Positions 11,801-23,449 of a stretch of DNA of 64,000 nt are shown in pieces. How positions within the stretch are numbered: position 1 is the stretch's first letter; every line of letters starts with the position of its first letter. The notes under the pieces were generated by a model, which searched no databases, was not told where the DNA came from, and was given only the letters and a program-made list of their open reading frames with translations. Origin of the DNA: Melitaea cinxia (taxonomy: Eukaryota; Arthropoda; Insecta; Lepidoptera; Nymphalidae); contig NC_059419.1 in NCBI RefSeq assembly GCF_905220565.1, forward strand, positions 7,679,326 to 7,743,325, read 5' to 3'. The translations under genes and the position numbers were made by a program.

Positions 11801-14800
11801 GTGAAGTTGTAGTCCGAAAATACACTCAACATAACAAACAATAAAACTCCCATACAACGACAAACGTTTCTAAGGTCTATAGTCAATAGTTTAGATACTC
11901 TATACAAATATAAACTCTATACAATATAATCTGTATACAAATAATATAGACTCTATACAAATATTTATTATCTGAGAAAACTGAAACCGCGACCGCTACA
12001 TGATGCTATAACCATTATTCTCGTCTCATTCTCAAAACAAATTGCAAAAAAAAAAACACACAAACTTAAACTAAACTGGTTTGGTAGTTTAATTTTTATA
12101 ATACTTAAAGTCGTTTTCAATTTTATGGCAATTTAATATAAAGCTGAAGATGTGTAACCGAACATGTTTTATTCCGGGTTCCATTACTAGTAGGTAAATT
12201 TCATTCTCTAGACCTCTTAAGCTCTACTATGACTTTTCAATAAGAATAACACTTTAATTATGTATATTGTTAGTAACACAACTAAAACAATTACATTATT
12301 GTAAATCTTCTATCTGGCTTTTTACTATCTGGCTTCGAGTATGGTCTTTAAACATGCATAATTCTAAAATTGACAATAATATAAATAGATATTACAAATC
12401 TGTCATCAGTATACAATAAAACGTTGTTGTAATATAAGGAATAAATATACATACACGTACAATGCATTATTTAACTTAACTATTAATTAAAAACCGGCCC
12501 AGTGCGAGTCGGACTCGCGTACCGAGGGTTCCTTACAAAAATTATTTACAATATTTTTATTATATGGTGTGACTAAAAATTTATACTTTTCACCATTTTT
12601 CTTTTATCTGTGCTATAAGACGTTGATTCGTACTAAATTTCAAGATTCTGAGTTCAAGGGAAGTAGCAGTAGTAGTAGTAGTAGTAGTAGGTTTTGATTC
12701 CCTTGAGAGCGTCAAAAATTTGGAGCATAAACGGCTGTATCTTTTGATTGGATTGACTTAGAAGTTTGATTTTTTCACAGCTACAAGGGACAGTAGACCT
12801 GAGTATTTAATAAAAATTACAACTTGATAACTTTCTATGTTTCTGAGAAAAATGGTCTTGACAGACAGACGGACAACAAAGTGATCCTGTAAGGGTTCCG
12901 TTTTATCCTTTTGAGGTAGGGAACCCTAAAAATAGCATCAAGTATATTTATTTAGTACAGTTATCAATTACTTAGTTAAAAGTTATAAACAGCATTTTTT
13001 ATTATTATTATTATTTTAGTTTTTACGAAGGGAACGATATCTGTTAAGAAGCACTTGTTATTTAACTACAATTACTAGCAATACGCTACATACATTCACG
13101 TTACAAATTTTGCTTAAATCATGATACTGACCTTACAACAATAGTTATTACTTATTAATAGTTATCACTTGTTTTCAAAAGTACATAGACTCAATAATTA
13201 TAGATAAACACTTCTTTACATATTTCGACACTTATAATTCGAAGTTTAATTTGTTTTTTATTTTTTAGATGCCTTATTTTTAGTGATATAATTTATTTTA
13301 TTATTTTGCTTACGGGTTTAGCAATCCCAGGCAGATCCTTATGAATCCGAATACCCTGATGTAAGTATCAACATTTTGAAACTAATAATTTGATCATAGA
13401 GAGAAGTTAGATAATAGAGCAACTTCAAATGTGACTGAAGGCATTACTATGATGAGAAAATTCCAGATTGATTATACCTATGTTTTATTTTGTCAATTAC
13501 AGCAAAAATTGAATTTATTAAAAAAAGTAACAAAAAAATGTTTTTGCACAATTATAAATCTTTCAGTTATTACGTCTTTCTAGAATTCGATTTTTCTAAT
13601 AAAATGTAAGAAAAAAAAACTATTATCACAATATTTATTCAAAATCCATGTTTGAGATTTTATCAAATTCAGTCAAGCGTTATTACAACAACCTGACATA
13701 ACGTAGGCAACAGTTACTTTGTCTATACTTTCTGTACATTTATAGCTTTTAATGAGAATGATTTTATTTAATTGTAGTACAGATTTTTATTTTCATGCAT
13801 TAGTATCTACCCGACAATATCGAGCCGACAGACCAAAGCGTAAGTGACACTATATCTTGTAAAACAATTTGCTTTAAATATTTGATACATCTACTCATAT
13901 TTCTGTGTTCTATGTATTTTTCGCTTGATAATCTACTACCATCAAGGTAAAGTCAATTCAATAATGACAACTTTATAGAAAAAATTACCTCGCAGTAGAA
14001 AATACATTGACGCTAATTCAAAGCAAAGAAAAAATAACACTAAAAACTTGGTAGCAAGATGAGTATTTAAATCTGTATATATCTAAAAATTATGAAAAAA
14101 ATAAATATTTCTGCATTATAGTATATGAGACTAAATTGTTAAAATATTTTTTTCGAATCCGATAAAATTCGTTTTACATAAATCGGTTCTTTAAGATAGA
14201 TTATTAAATGTCATATAGAAACAGCGTAAAGTAACGGAATAATAACCAGCTCGAGAAACAGACCAAGATGTATAAATTTAAATAAGTAAAATATTAAAAG
14301 TGCATGTCTTAATAGACCTTCTGATCCTCAAAAATATCACACTACTTACATTAATTATTTATTACCAATGACATCCTCATTTGCAAAGTTTATTCATGTG
14401 TGTTTAATATAATATGATGTTGTGATTCGTTTTTATTTTCATTACAGTAGTTCAGCAATTTATGCACGTTGTAGCTAATTAGACCATTTTTTACTGCCAT
14501 TAGCCATTTATATAATTATTTCATTTGAATTATAACACTTAAATCTATTTAGTCGTTATGAACTGAAACTTTAAATATTTAAAAAGGTAACTACTTAATA
14601 TGTTTAAAAAAGATGTACCATTTCGTCTGCTTTAATAAAAAAGTTTTAATTTTCATTACTTTAAATATTGGATTAAAGAAACGACCTACAGTATAGAGGT
14701 ACCTAGGTAAGTAGGTACCCAGGTGTAAATATATATTTAAATATTTAAAGTAAGCTAAGCTATATAAACCAGTATAAAATTAAGATTGTTTGTTTTTTTT

Positions 14801-17800
14801 AATAATAGCTCTTTCTGCCTCAGCAATCGTATTGAATTTGTTTTAAAAATCTTTGTCTTGATTCTTTTTTGCAATAATCAATCAAAACTTTGCAGTCAAA
14901 GCTTTGCAATAGTCCACAATAAAATATAAACCGAAATAACAATAATAATATATATAATTTCATTTATTAATGAGTATCCAGTACGGGTGTTGCAATATAA
15001 ATATCTTTTCACACAAAAATCAAACTATCTTGAACGCAAATAAAGCACAGTATTGTTTGGCAGGACAGCGCGTCAGCATGCAGCGCGTGCCCGGAGTGCG
15101 CAAGCGCAGACGGTTCTGTTCGAGCTGTTGCATTTCATGATCTGAGCGTCGTGCCTGAGGAGGGGGAGCAAGAGTTCAAGGTAATATTAGTAAATAATTA
15201 ATCTTAGCTAAATTTTTCACAATCAGTGAAGTTCCTTTTTGTACCGCACATATTGATCACACTTCGATCACACTCGAAATATCATTCTTCAAATCCAAAT
15301 TCGCTTCTTCGTCAACCTCTGTCACAAAAAGGACCAAATTGTATACTACTATATCAATTAGTGCCCATTTTATTAAGATAAATGAGCCATCCGTTTATCC
15401 TTTACCCGTTTTTCCGAAAATTAGATATGTACTTCGTCAAAATGGAACCATTTTAATATCGTCGCAACTTGTGGCCGCTGTAAAAATATGAATCAATTAT
15501 CCGACTTCTGTACAGATTATCAGTTGAAGTCTGCAACAGTTAGTGTAAGAAGGAAGATTTTATTGCGCTTAAACATAGAAAAGTGACATCAAGTTCACTT
15601 GATGTTATATAAATGTGTAAGTAGGTAAAGTTATATTTAACGCATGATGTTCACTTTTAAGAAAAGGATCTATATATTAAATCGCATTCCAAAAATGTAG
15701 TGTACTTCACCAAGTTTTCTGAAAAGCCCTTTCCAAGATAAACTTTTTCATAATTACTAGACGTTATCTGTAAAAAAGATTGAAAATTATACTAACAACT
15801 GAAAAGAAAGCATTGCTATTAAGAAGAGTTATCCCGAATATGGAATATGCTTAAATAGTTTAACAAACCAAAGTCCAAGAATATTTTTTCCTTGAAGATA
15901 ATTCTTGATTACTAATGATTCAACAACGGCAGATTAGTTGACTATACTCTAAATAGTGTTTCTTTTATTTCTAAAATCTGGAACATTCATCCGTAAAATG
16001 AACTGTATAATTGATTTATTCCTAATGCATCCACTAATCCCGTACGGAACCGACGTAGTTGCTATTAGTCAAGCTCAAAACAATCGTACCATTTGCATAG
16101 ACCAAAACAATATTTAGAAACGCGAGCCTATAATAGACTGACGTGTTAATCCATAAGCTTTAGAAACCATTACGTTCAGAAATAGATCCATTAGCAATAC
16201 CAACCGCGGAAAACTGTTCGAAACCAATAAAATACTGATACATTGACTGGGTCTATATGAGAAAGATTTAACTGGAAAAATCTGAGTCAAGGACGGCCAC
16301 CGATGGACGTATGAAAATATTGTGGCACATCTTGTAAAGAAATTATAAATAAACTCAGTTCAGTCTCGCCGGCCGCTTCGATTGCACAGTGATACTCGTA
16401 ATGTTCAGTTCAGGAAATATGATGGTGATTTGTTGATGATTATTATTGTGCTTGTGTGTCTCGATGACTGTTGGATATGGTTTGTTGAAATGTTTTATAT
16501 ATTCATTTGTTTTTAATTTTGTTTTTGTGATATTTGCAATGCTGCCTAGTTTTGACAGCTGGCTTTGCTTTTAAGCGGCGATTAATAGGTATGTTAGTGT
16601 CGGAAACATTTTATACAGTTTACAAATAAACATCTTAAATTTCAACCCCCAATGAACTCAGACCAATTATATTTCTATTGCAATTAATAAAATAACATCA
16701 TTCACGGTTTTTTTTTTCTATTAAATGGTTACAATTTCTCTTAAGAAAGATTATGATTTTTAATGTCATGTAAATTCATTTCTATAGTCATGTCATATAA
16801 ATGATACAAATTATTCTACCTGGATCTTAAACTGCTTATAATTCAATCGATAGTTGCGGAAGTGTGACGCACGTCTCCTTCCCAAATCATTTTAACGTGA
16901 CAAATCTGTCGAGGTGACGTTACACCTAATTTTGAATTGAAACGATTAACAAACAGTTGGACAAAACCACTGTGTGTCAATTAAAACGGCAGTAAAAGAA
17001 ACATTTTTGAGAATGTTTAACCACGTAAGTTCAACGTTTCCATTGAAAAAGATGTAAGGATATAAGAACAAACGCTATATTTAAATTTTGATATTAACAA
17101 ATATGTCTATTTATAAGTCGCAATATTGGATCATTTAATTTAATTTTACAGTATGTAATAATTTAAATAACAAAATAAACGCACAGTATTTTGTACATAT
17201 TGTAATTATCGCGCGTGCTTCTAACCGAACCATGCATGTTTTGTCATAATTAAACGTCGTTTTTTACGAATATAATTTACAGTCACATTATAACACATGC
17301 ACGCAAATGAATGCTTCGAACTACTCTGTGAGCTTTACTGCATAACATGTAAAATGAATAATTTATTGTTTCAGAGTGGTGCTACTACACCTTGCACTTG
17401 CGATGAGTGCCAAAAAGAAGATGAGAACAAACGAGATGAACAGAAAAAGCAAAAAAATAAAAAAGAGGGAGTAAAAAGTAAAGAAACGACACAATCAAAA
17501 CCCAATGCTCAAACGCAATCGAATACGAAGGAAAATACCTCTGACAGAACAGTCGATGTTCTTGTACATGATGCTCCAAATATTCCGAGATATTTCCAAT
17601 CAGTGACGTCAACACCATTCCATGTGGCTGAACCACCTCCTCCGGGATTTGTAATAGCCCCTTATCAGCCTCCTCGCTTCCATACAGGCGGTAACGTGGA
17701 AGATTTATTAGGAGATGTCCAATCATCTACTGCTACAATACAAACAACATACATTCAACAAAACTCCATATTTATGTGTAATACTAGAAACATTGTCCAA

Positions 17801-19265
17801 AATAAGTGCTGTTGTCAGAACCGCGAATCAAACACAAAGACTGAAGTTTGTCAAGAACAAACACCAAAATGTTACGTTACAGAAAAGAATATTGAATTGA
17901 CTTATGATTACCCTAGAACGACACCCATTCCAAGCAGCCCTAGCCAAAAATCGTCAGATGAGATAAAAACGACCACCACAGAGGTTGCAAGCACAGTTGT
18001 TTTTGTCGAAAAAAAGATGCCAGTAAAGCCGAAGAAATTTGATTTCTTTTTTAGATCGCGTTCTGCACCAGTTGGAGAAAATGAAGAACCTATATATGCA
18101 ACAGTAAATAAATTACCAAAGAAGCTGAGAAGAATGGAACTGGCAAATCTTGAAAAGGAAGTGGCATATAAGACAAGTGAAGTAGAATCTTCTACACGAA
18201 CTGAGGTTACTTTAAAAACTGATACAGAATCACAACCACCACCTCCAGATGACGATACGAGTCGATCAGAACGAGAAAAGTCAACGGTGCCGCAAAGACC
18301 AGAATCACCGAAGGCAAAAAAACGAAAGAGATTTTCATTGACATTCAAAAAACGAGAAAGAAAAAGACGAGAGAAGAAAGCAGAAGTTAAAAACGGTGTA
18401 AAAAATGGTGTACCGGTTCAAGTAGAGAGTGATAATGAAAGGCTGATTGAGGAACAGGATCCTAAGCACAAGCACTGCTCAAGGCATCGGCCGATGCCAC
18501 GTAGCGCCATGTCGTCTTCGAACTATAGCCCGCGTTATAAGCGGGATAGTTATCAGGTACTTTCTGGAATTTTTATTAGAAAATCGTGTTCTGCGATGCT
18601 ACAATTGCTTGCATTGTTGAAGATTGGGGCAGTCACACGCTTTTTCATGCATTTTATTATTAGTTTGATGTAAGTACGTAGCTGTCAAGTTTAGAGTATC
18701 CATGATCTTTCTTTATTGAACACACATTTGTATATGTTTATATGTAATGTTGTTATATATACATGTATATGTATTACAATACGTTCACCAACATTTTGTA
18801 TTATTCTAAACCGCATCCTTATTCCACAAAACACCATCATATCTTCCATTACCATCAAAAATGTAGCGGCAAAAGTATGCGTGTGATTGCCCTACATCAT
18901 GCACATTTTCACATCGTTTAAAATTATATTGTATTGCTAAAAACAAGTGGTTAAAATATGACAATCGATCTTTATGAAAACATGTTTCTTAGCAAAAATC
19001 TATCCTCGTCATTTGCGTAAAAAAGCAGTAATCAATTTCAAAAGTTCCCCAAACAAATCATATTACATTTGAACACTTCGTTATAGTTTTTTTTTTCTCC
19101 CAGGAGATGACAACATCACACTCAGAGCACGAACGCACGAACAGTATGTGCTCATCTGTGAATTCCCTAGGATCAGCCTGCACCCACAAGTCTAGAAAGT
19201 TATCCGTTGCTCCTCAAGACGGCTCCATACCCTGGTGTGGCTGTTGGGGAGCCGGTTGTGTTTAA
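8803..19265 (+). CDS. Uncharacterised coiled-coil protein with Cys-rich C-terminus (8 exons, 608 aa)
   Basis: Exons: 8803-8873, 9424-9512, 10840-10970, 13322-13360, 13804-13839, 15064-15180, 17375-18556, 19104-19265. All have AG/GT borders, matching phases and one stop at the end. The start MSSVTGTSMLRT has A at -3. The first exon is also open upstream of this ATG to its acceptor at 8772, so a longer N-terminus is possible. Residues about 30-90 are charged and heptad-like (KKLKRENEQLKREI) and predict a coiled coil. Residues about 100-200 hold paired cysteines (CSACPEC, CTCDEC). A proline-rich part (EPPPPGF, YQPPRF) follows, then a lysine/arginine stretch near residue 475 (KKRKRFSLTFKKRERKRR) like a MARCKS effector region. 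The protein ends IPWCGCWGAGCV; the clustered cysteines could be acylated, which is inference. I do not recognise the family. It is convergent with RhoGAPp190. Confidence 0.8.
9424..9512 (+). CDS. Coiled-coil gene, exon 2
   Basis: Encodes LDRKSSRGMLYENEELRL and the start of the coiled coil, ending AEVER plus one base. The donor keeps only GTAA of the ancestral intron before a Helitron begins. Confidence 0.8.
9517..9806 (+). mobile_element. Non-autonomous Helitron inserted at a splice donor
   Basis: It starts TCTATAATATAAAAATG and ends with the hairpin GGCGATACGAAGTTCGCC and CAGCTAG, followed by host T. It is the sister of the minus-strand copy at 5900-6190. It begins four bases into the intron after exon 2, so donor positions +5 and +6 are now Helitron bases. 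Confidence 0.75.
9870..10125 (-). repeat. Interspersed repeat copy
   Basis: Reverse complement of the family seen at 26840-27030: GACCGAGGGCTTAACATGC, CCACCGTG and a TATTACAGGCTG / CCCAGTAGTGGGATA end. A degraded tail is repeated at 35940-36060. Confidence 0.6.
10840..10970 (+). CDS. Coiled-coil gene, exon 3
   Basis: Carries most of the coiled coil (QSDIKKLKRENEQLKREI through LDRILRERRSS) and ends EHSD in phase 0. The acceptor has a T8CAG tract and the donor is GTAGGT. Confidence 0.85.
11265..11495 (-). repeat. SINE copy
   Basis: Reverse complement of the copy at 22005-22352: GGTTGGTGACCGCAGG, GCCACCAAT-like and TTCCAAGGTGGTAGTGGAAC are shared. It lies in the intron between exons 3 and 4. 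Confidence 0.65.
12488..12935. mobile_element. Short non-autonomous element (GGGTTCC ends)
   Basis: It begins CCGGCCCAGTGCGAGTCGGA...GAGGGTTCC and ends AAGGGTTCCGTTTTATCC...GGGAACCCTAAA. It contains TTGACAGACAGACGGACA and an (AGT)8 run. I know this type as a common arthropod intronic repeat. Only one copy is present here. Confidence 0.5.
13322..13360 (+). CDS. Coiled-coil gene, microexon 4 (39 nt)
   Basis: Encodes QSQADPYESEYPD. It is phase 0 on both sides, with acceptor GGGTTTAG and donor GTAAGT. It can be skipped without a frameshift. Confidence 0.75.
13804..13839 (+). CDS. Coiled-coil gene, microexon 5 (36 nt)
   Basis: Encodes YLPDNIEPTDQS, phase 0 on both sides, with donor GTAAGT. Like exon 4 it is acidic and skippable. 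Confidence 0.75.
15064..15180 (+). CDS. Coiled-coil gene, exon 6
   Basis: Encodes DSASACSACPECASADG and on to EEGEQEFK, in phase 0. The CxxCxxC spacing could bind a metal or be acylated, but it is too short to name a domain. Confidence 0.8.
15181..17374 (+). other. Intron 6 of the coiled-coil gene
   Basis: About 2.2 kb of AT-rich intron. I found no repeat family recurring elsewhere in the window and no coding exon. A GC-richer patch near 16360-16400 stands out slightly. Confidence 0.6.
17375..18556 (+). CDS. Coiled-coil gene, main exon 7
   Basis: The largest exon (394 codons) begins SGATTPCTCDECQKED and ends YKRDSYQ at donor CAG/GTACTT. It carries the proline-rich segment, a Cys cluster (NKCCCQNRES) and the polybasic KKRKRFSLTFKK segment. 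The frame stays open past the donor to a stop at 18671-18673. Confidence 0.85.
19104..19265 (+). CDS. Coiled-coil gene, last exon 8
   Basis: Begins EMTTSHSEHERTNSM after a T-rich CCCAG acceptor and ends IPWCGCWGAGCV with TAA. Serine-rich and Cys-ended. Confidence 0.8.
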   Translation, partial: EMTTSHSEHERTNSMCSSVNSLGSACTHKSRKLSVAPQDGSIPWCGCWGAGCV

Positions 19266-19291
19266 CCTTGAACTGTGAACCAAGATACATG

Positions 19292-19297
19292 AATAAA
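19292..19297 (+). terminator. Candidate poly(A) signal of the coiled-coil gene
   Basis: AATAAA lies 27 bases after the stop codon. Other AATAAA words occur near 19536, so the site actually used is not decided. Confidence 0.25.
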
Positions 19298-19544
19298 GTG
19301 ATGTGTGAAAGTGAAAATGAACAAAACAGTAGCTGTGTTTTGTACAAGAACACAAACATACTAACTTTAAAATACGATGAATAGACTTCAATATAATTCT
19401 AAATAGACAACAGTTTTGTATTTTAACAAAAAATGTAATAGATTTTCGTTTTAAATGTATTTGAAAAGTTCACATTCAGTCTAACACGGCTGAAAGGTTT
19501 GTGCCCTGAAAAGAAAGTAATTTTTTTTTTTTATTACACAGTAA

Positions 19545-19750
19545 ATAAATAATAAATGCCTCACACTCAACGGCCCACACTAGGATTATCTACTGTGGGT
19601 TCGGAAACACACAATACACAAGCACAAACGCCCAGACCAATGCAACCATTTGTATGGCCAATACAAATTTTTGCGATATGCGGGGATTGAACCCGCAATC
19701 CAGCAACAGCCATAAACCAGAGCTATGACCGTATGTGAAATTGACGACGC
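19545..19750 (-). repeat. tRNA-derived SINE
   Basis: On the minus strand GGATTGCGGGTTCAATCCCC is a B-box-like promoter element. The downstream part matches the fragment at 8494-8645. Confidence 0.6.
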
Positions 19751-20479
19751 GCCAACGCATCGTCAATTTATAATAAAATCTATCATGTCATATACGTTAA
19801 TGTGCCACATGTCAATTTATAACAAATATATAAATAGTTTTCAATGATGTAAATATGAAAGGTCTGTAAAAAACCTATATTAGAGATTTTTAAAAAAGTC
19901 AATGTAACAAAATGTTGCTCTCATATTTTGTGTATCTTTTTTTGATAGCAACACTTACAATGTACATATACCATAATCATGATTGTTAATCTCTATAGAC
20001 ATCTTACACGATGTATGTGTAGTGTAAATACTGTTGTGACTGTACATTAGCGAGCTATAAATTAAATTATTCTAATACCATATAATAATCTTTTTATTTT
20101 TTCTTCAGATAAATTTCAAACGAAATTTCAACGACTAAATAAATATTACTATCGCGCTTACACAGAAAATTTAATTTTATAAATCAGCTTATTTGTTTTT
20201 TTTTTATTTTATTTATACAACACTGTTTAATTTAGAAAAATTATACAATGAATAATTTTCAATTTGATCATAATGAAATAATTAATTGCAAAAGTTGCGG
20301 CTGATAATAGAACTGAAACACGTTTACGAGCCTATAGCATTAGTGTTAATAATCTTTTGTATTAATTTTTGTGTTGTTCTGGTTACTAGTTTACCCGTAA
20401 ACCACCTATTATTTCTACGGTCTTTAAAATATTATTTAACTTGTAATCTCGACCGCACAGAACAATCTCAATCAGTTCT

Positions 20480-20770
20480 CAACTTAACTGAGGTAGGGCA
20501 CAGAAGGGATTTCCTGCTCAAAATATGGAGCAGCCCGACTGGGGTTAGTACCTCGACCTTACAGAAGATCACAGCAAAATAATACTGTTTCAAGCAGTAT
20601 TATGTTACTGTTGGTGAGTAAGGTGACCAGAGCTCCTGGGGGGATTGGGGATTGGGTCGGCAACGCGCTTGCGATGCTTCTGGTGTTGCAGGCGTCTTTA
20701 AGCTACGGTAATCGCTTACCATCAGGTGAGCCGTACGCTTGTTTGCCGACCTAGTGACATAAAAAAAGAA
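20480..20770 (+). repeat. SINE, near full length
   Basis: Starts around GAGGTAGGGCACAGAAGGG. It contains CAAGCAGTATTATG, GGTGACCAGAGCTCC and GGTCGGCAACGCG, and ends GCCGACCTAGTGACATAAAAAAAG. It shares the body with copies at 4225-4440 and 55750-55928. Confidence 0.75.
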
Positions 20771-21238
20771 AATCATTCATTTGATTTAACGGCTCTCAAT
20801 TGTGAGTCAAACAATTTTCTTCGTGGCCTCTCCGTTCTTAGCGTCTTTAATAAATTCATTATTCAACAACGCTATTTCGGCATTATAGCAAAGCTAGTAA
20901 TCAAAATGTATTAGTTAATTAAATTATATAAAAATCTCAAAACTATATTAATATTTTATTTCTATTCCTAAATAGCGATTACTAAATATGTCAAGACTAT
21001 TCGAAAAATAGAATTCACTCTACGCCAACAGATACCTACTTCGCACTAAAAACGACATAAATATTTAAGTATGATTCATCTACCTGTGCGAGAAATAGTT
21101 CAGTTTTCTTGGTTGGTACTCACGTTATACATATTTCAAGCTTCTTAGAATGGCAATATTTATCTACTATGCACTATCCATATAATTTACTTCGAGGTTG
21201 GATTTCTAAATGCTAAGTCAGAAACGTATATAGAATAA

Positions 21239-21848
21239 TTGTGTTTGCTCGCAAACGAAAAAAAAACCGACTTCAACTACATCGACGAGTAATACAACGT
21301 AGATCGACGAAAAAATAGTCAAGTAACTACGCGTTATCAAAGATTACTCAAAAAGTAGTTATCAGATCTCAATAAAATTTATATGTGACCACATGACAAA
21401 CATCAGCTTTCGATTAAATTAAAAATTATTAAAATCGGTACATCCAGTAAAAAGTTATTGCGGATTTTCAAGAGTTTCCCTCGATTTCTCTGGGATCCCA
21501 TCATCAGATCCTGGTTTCCTTATCATGGTACTAAACTAGGGATATCTCCTTTCCAGCAAAAAAAGAATTATCAAAATCGGTAGATCCAGTAGAAAGTTAT
21601 GCGGTATAATACAACGTAGGTCGACGAAAAAAGGGTCAAGTAAAAACGCATTATTAGATATAACTCGAAAAGTAGTTGTTAGATCTCAAATAAATTTAAA
21701 TGGAACCAATTGGCACACACCACCTTTCGATTAAAAAAAAAAATTGTCGTACTCGGTCCACGCGGTCAAAAGTTCTGATGTAACATACATAAAAAAAAAA
21801 TACAGTCGAATTGAGAACCTCCTCCTTTTTTTGGAAGTCGGTTAAAAA
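21239..21848. mobile_element. MITE-like element with AACCGACTTCAA inverted ends
   Basis: The ends are AACCGACTTCAA at 21265-21276 and GAAGTCGGTT at 21834-21843. It is longer than the copy at 7871-8294 because an internal block is duplicated: CAACGTAGRTCGACGAAAAA and the AAAAGTTAT segment each occur twice. Confidence 0.65.
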
Positions 21849-22004
21849 GGAAACGAAATTGTTAAACAATTTTTAATCAATTACTTGATTTGAAATCAAT
21901 TTATAAACATTTTTATCCACTCTTGAAGTAATAAATAATGACTAAAGAATATTAGTTATTAATAGTTAATCGTTTTCTAAGATCAATTAATTTGTCTTAA
22001 ATAA

Positions 22005-22352
22005 AACCTCTCCTGCCGTGTGGCTACGGTAGCAAAGAATATAGTCGCCCCCTCTCTTCCCGTTGTGTCGTATGAAGCAACTAAGGGATAACACAGTTCC
22101 ACTACCACCTTGGAACTTAAAAAGCCGACCGATTGCGGGATAACCATCTAATTGGTGGCTTTGAAATACACAGACCTAAGACGGGCAGCAGCGTCTTCGG
22201 TGCGACAAAGCCAGTCCTGCGGTCACCAACTCGCCTGCCCAGCGTGGTGACTATGGGCAAAACACTTGAGTTCACGCCATTTTCGGCGTGAACTTGTGGA
22301 GGCCTATGTCCAGCAGTAGACTGTGATAGGCTGAAATGATGATGATGATGAA
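22005..22352 (+). repeat. SINE ending in (GAT)n
   Basis: Inverted relative to the copy at 11265-11495. It ends GGAGGCCTATGTCCAGCAG...AGGCTGAAATGATGATGATG. The fragments at 32948-33010 and 56393-56570 share this tail. Confidence 0.7.
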
Positions 22353-23427
22353 AACCTCTCAGCCATGTGTGCCAACCAGTTTGCAGTGGATAAGACATTT
22401 TCAGAAGTGGGACGTTTACAAACCATTTGCTGTAATACAAAATTCATAACTTTTCATCCAAAAAAAGGGAGATAATTTGCACTTGATGTTTTAAGTTACT
22501 CCTGCCCATTGACATATAATTAGGGGAGACGAGGCTTGAAAACGTTCAAATTATATACCATAAAGTTAGTAAGAATTTTAAGGTATATGAATAAAACACA
22601 ATATTATTACATAGATGGTTATTTATTATAAAATATGACACATTCTTTTGAACTGTGTTTACAGTTATTTGAGACGCACATAGCAAAATTGTTCTGACTG
22701 AACCTTCAATGGCTGTTTTATAAGACATATTTTATTAGGAATTCACTTTCATGTAATGATTATAAATATTATTAAAATAGGAAAAACCTTAATCTTAAAT
22801 TCAGTTTCAAATATTTTAAAGTTTTATGATCATGGCGGAATTGTGTTTAATGTTAATGAAAAATTATTAGATATTACACGTTATGATTTACGTACAGTGT
22901 TTGATAAGTTTTTTCCGTTCTTTCTTATATTTTTTTACATGACATACTGTAGTTTTTATATAACTCCACTATAAGTCAAGCCTAAAATGTTAATAGTAAG
23001 ATTACTATTCATAATTAAGCAGCCATTGAACCTCCAGTCATCGAAGCGTACATTGATTCTACTTTAGAACATTCGAGAACCTACTAAAAATTTTTTTTGG
23101 ACGCAAACACAACGCATCAATAATACACTTTGTATAGGAATTACCGAATCGCTATACGTTTTCAAATGAAATGGCACATAAATTGTAAATGAGTGTGTGT
23201 TTCGTGTAAAAAGTGAAAATATATAAATCAGAACACTTCGATATATATCGTATAAAATAACAAACATATGGCTTTCAAAACTCAATAAAAAAATAATATT
23301 TCAATAAATAAATTACGAAAAAATTAGTCAATGTACAATATTTACATCGAATATTTATATACGAGTTACATCGAATTAAAAAAGGGGAAACATGCGTCGT
23401 GGCGATTAGAAGCGATTAATTTCTAGA

Positions 23428-23449
23428 AAAAAAAAAAAAAAAAAAAAAA
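23428..23449. repeat. A-run
   Basis: About 21 consecutive A in intergenic DNA, possibly a retroposon tail with no recognisable body. Confidence 0.8.

Noticed and set aside
17385..18348. Minus-strand frames opposite exon 7
   Set aside because: Shadows of the A-rich coding exon of the plus gene. No motif or phase partner.
20286..20582. 98-residue frame with hydrophobic N-terminus
   Set aside because: Its second half is SINE sequence, so the frame is chimeric and accidental.
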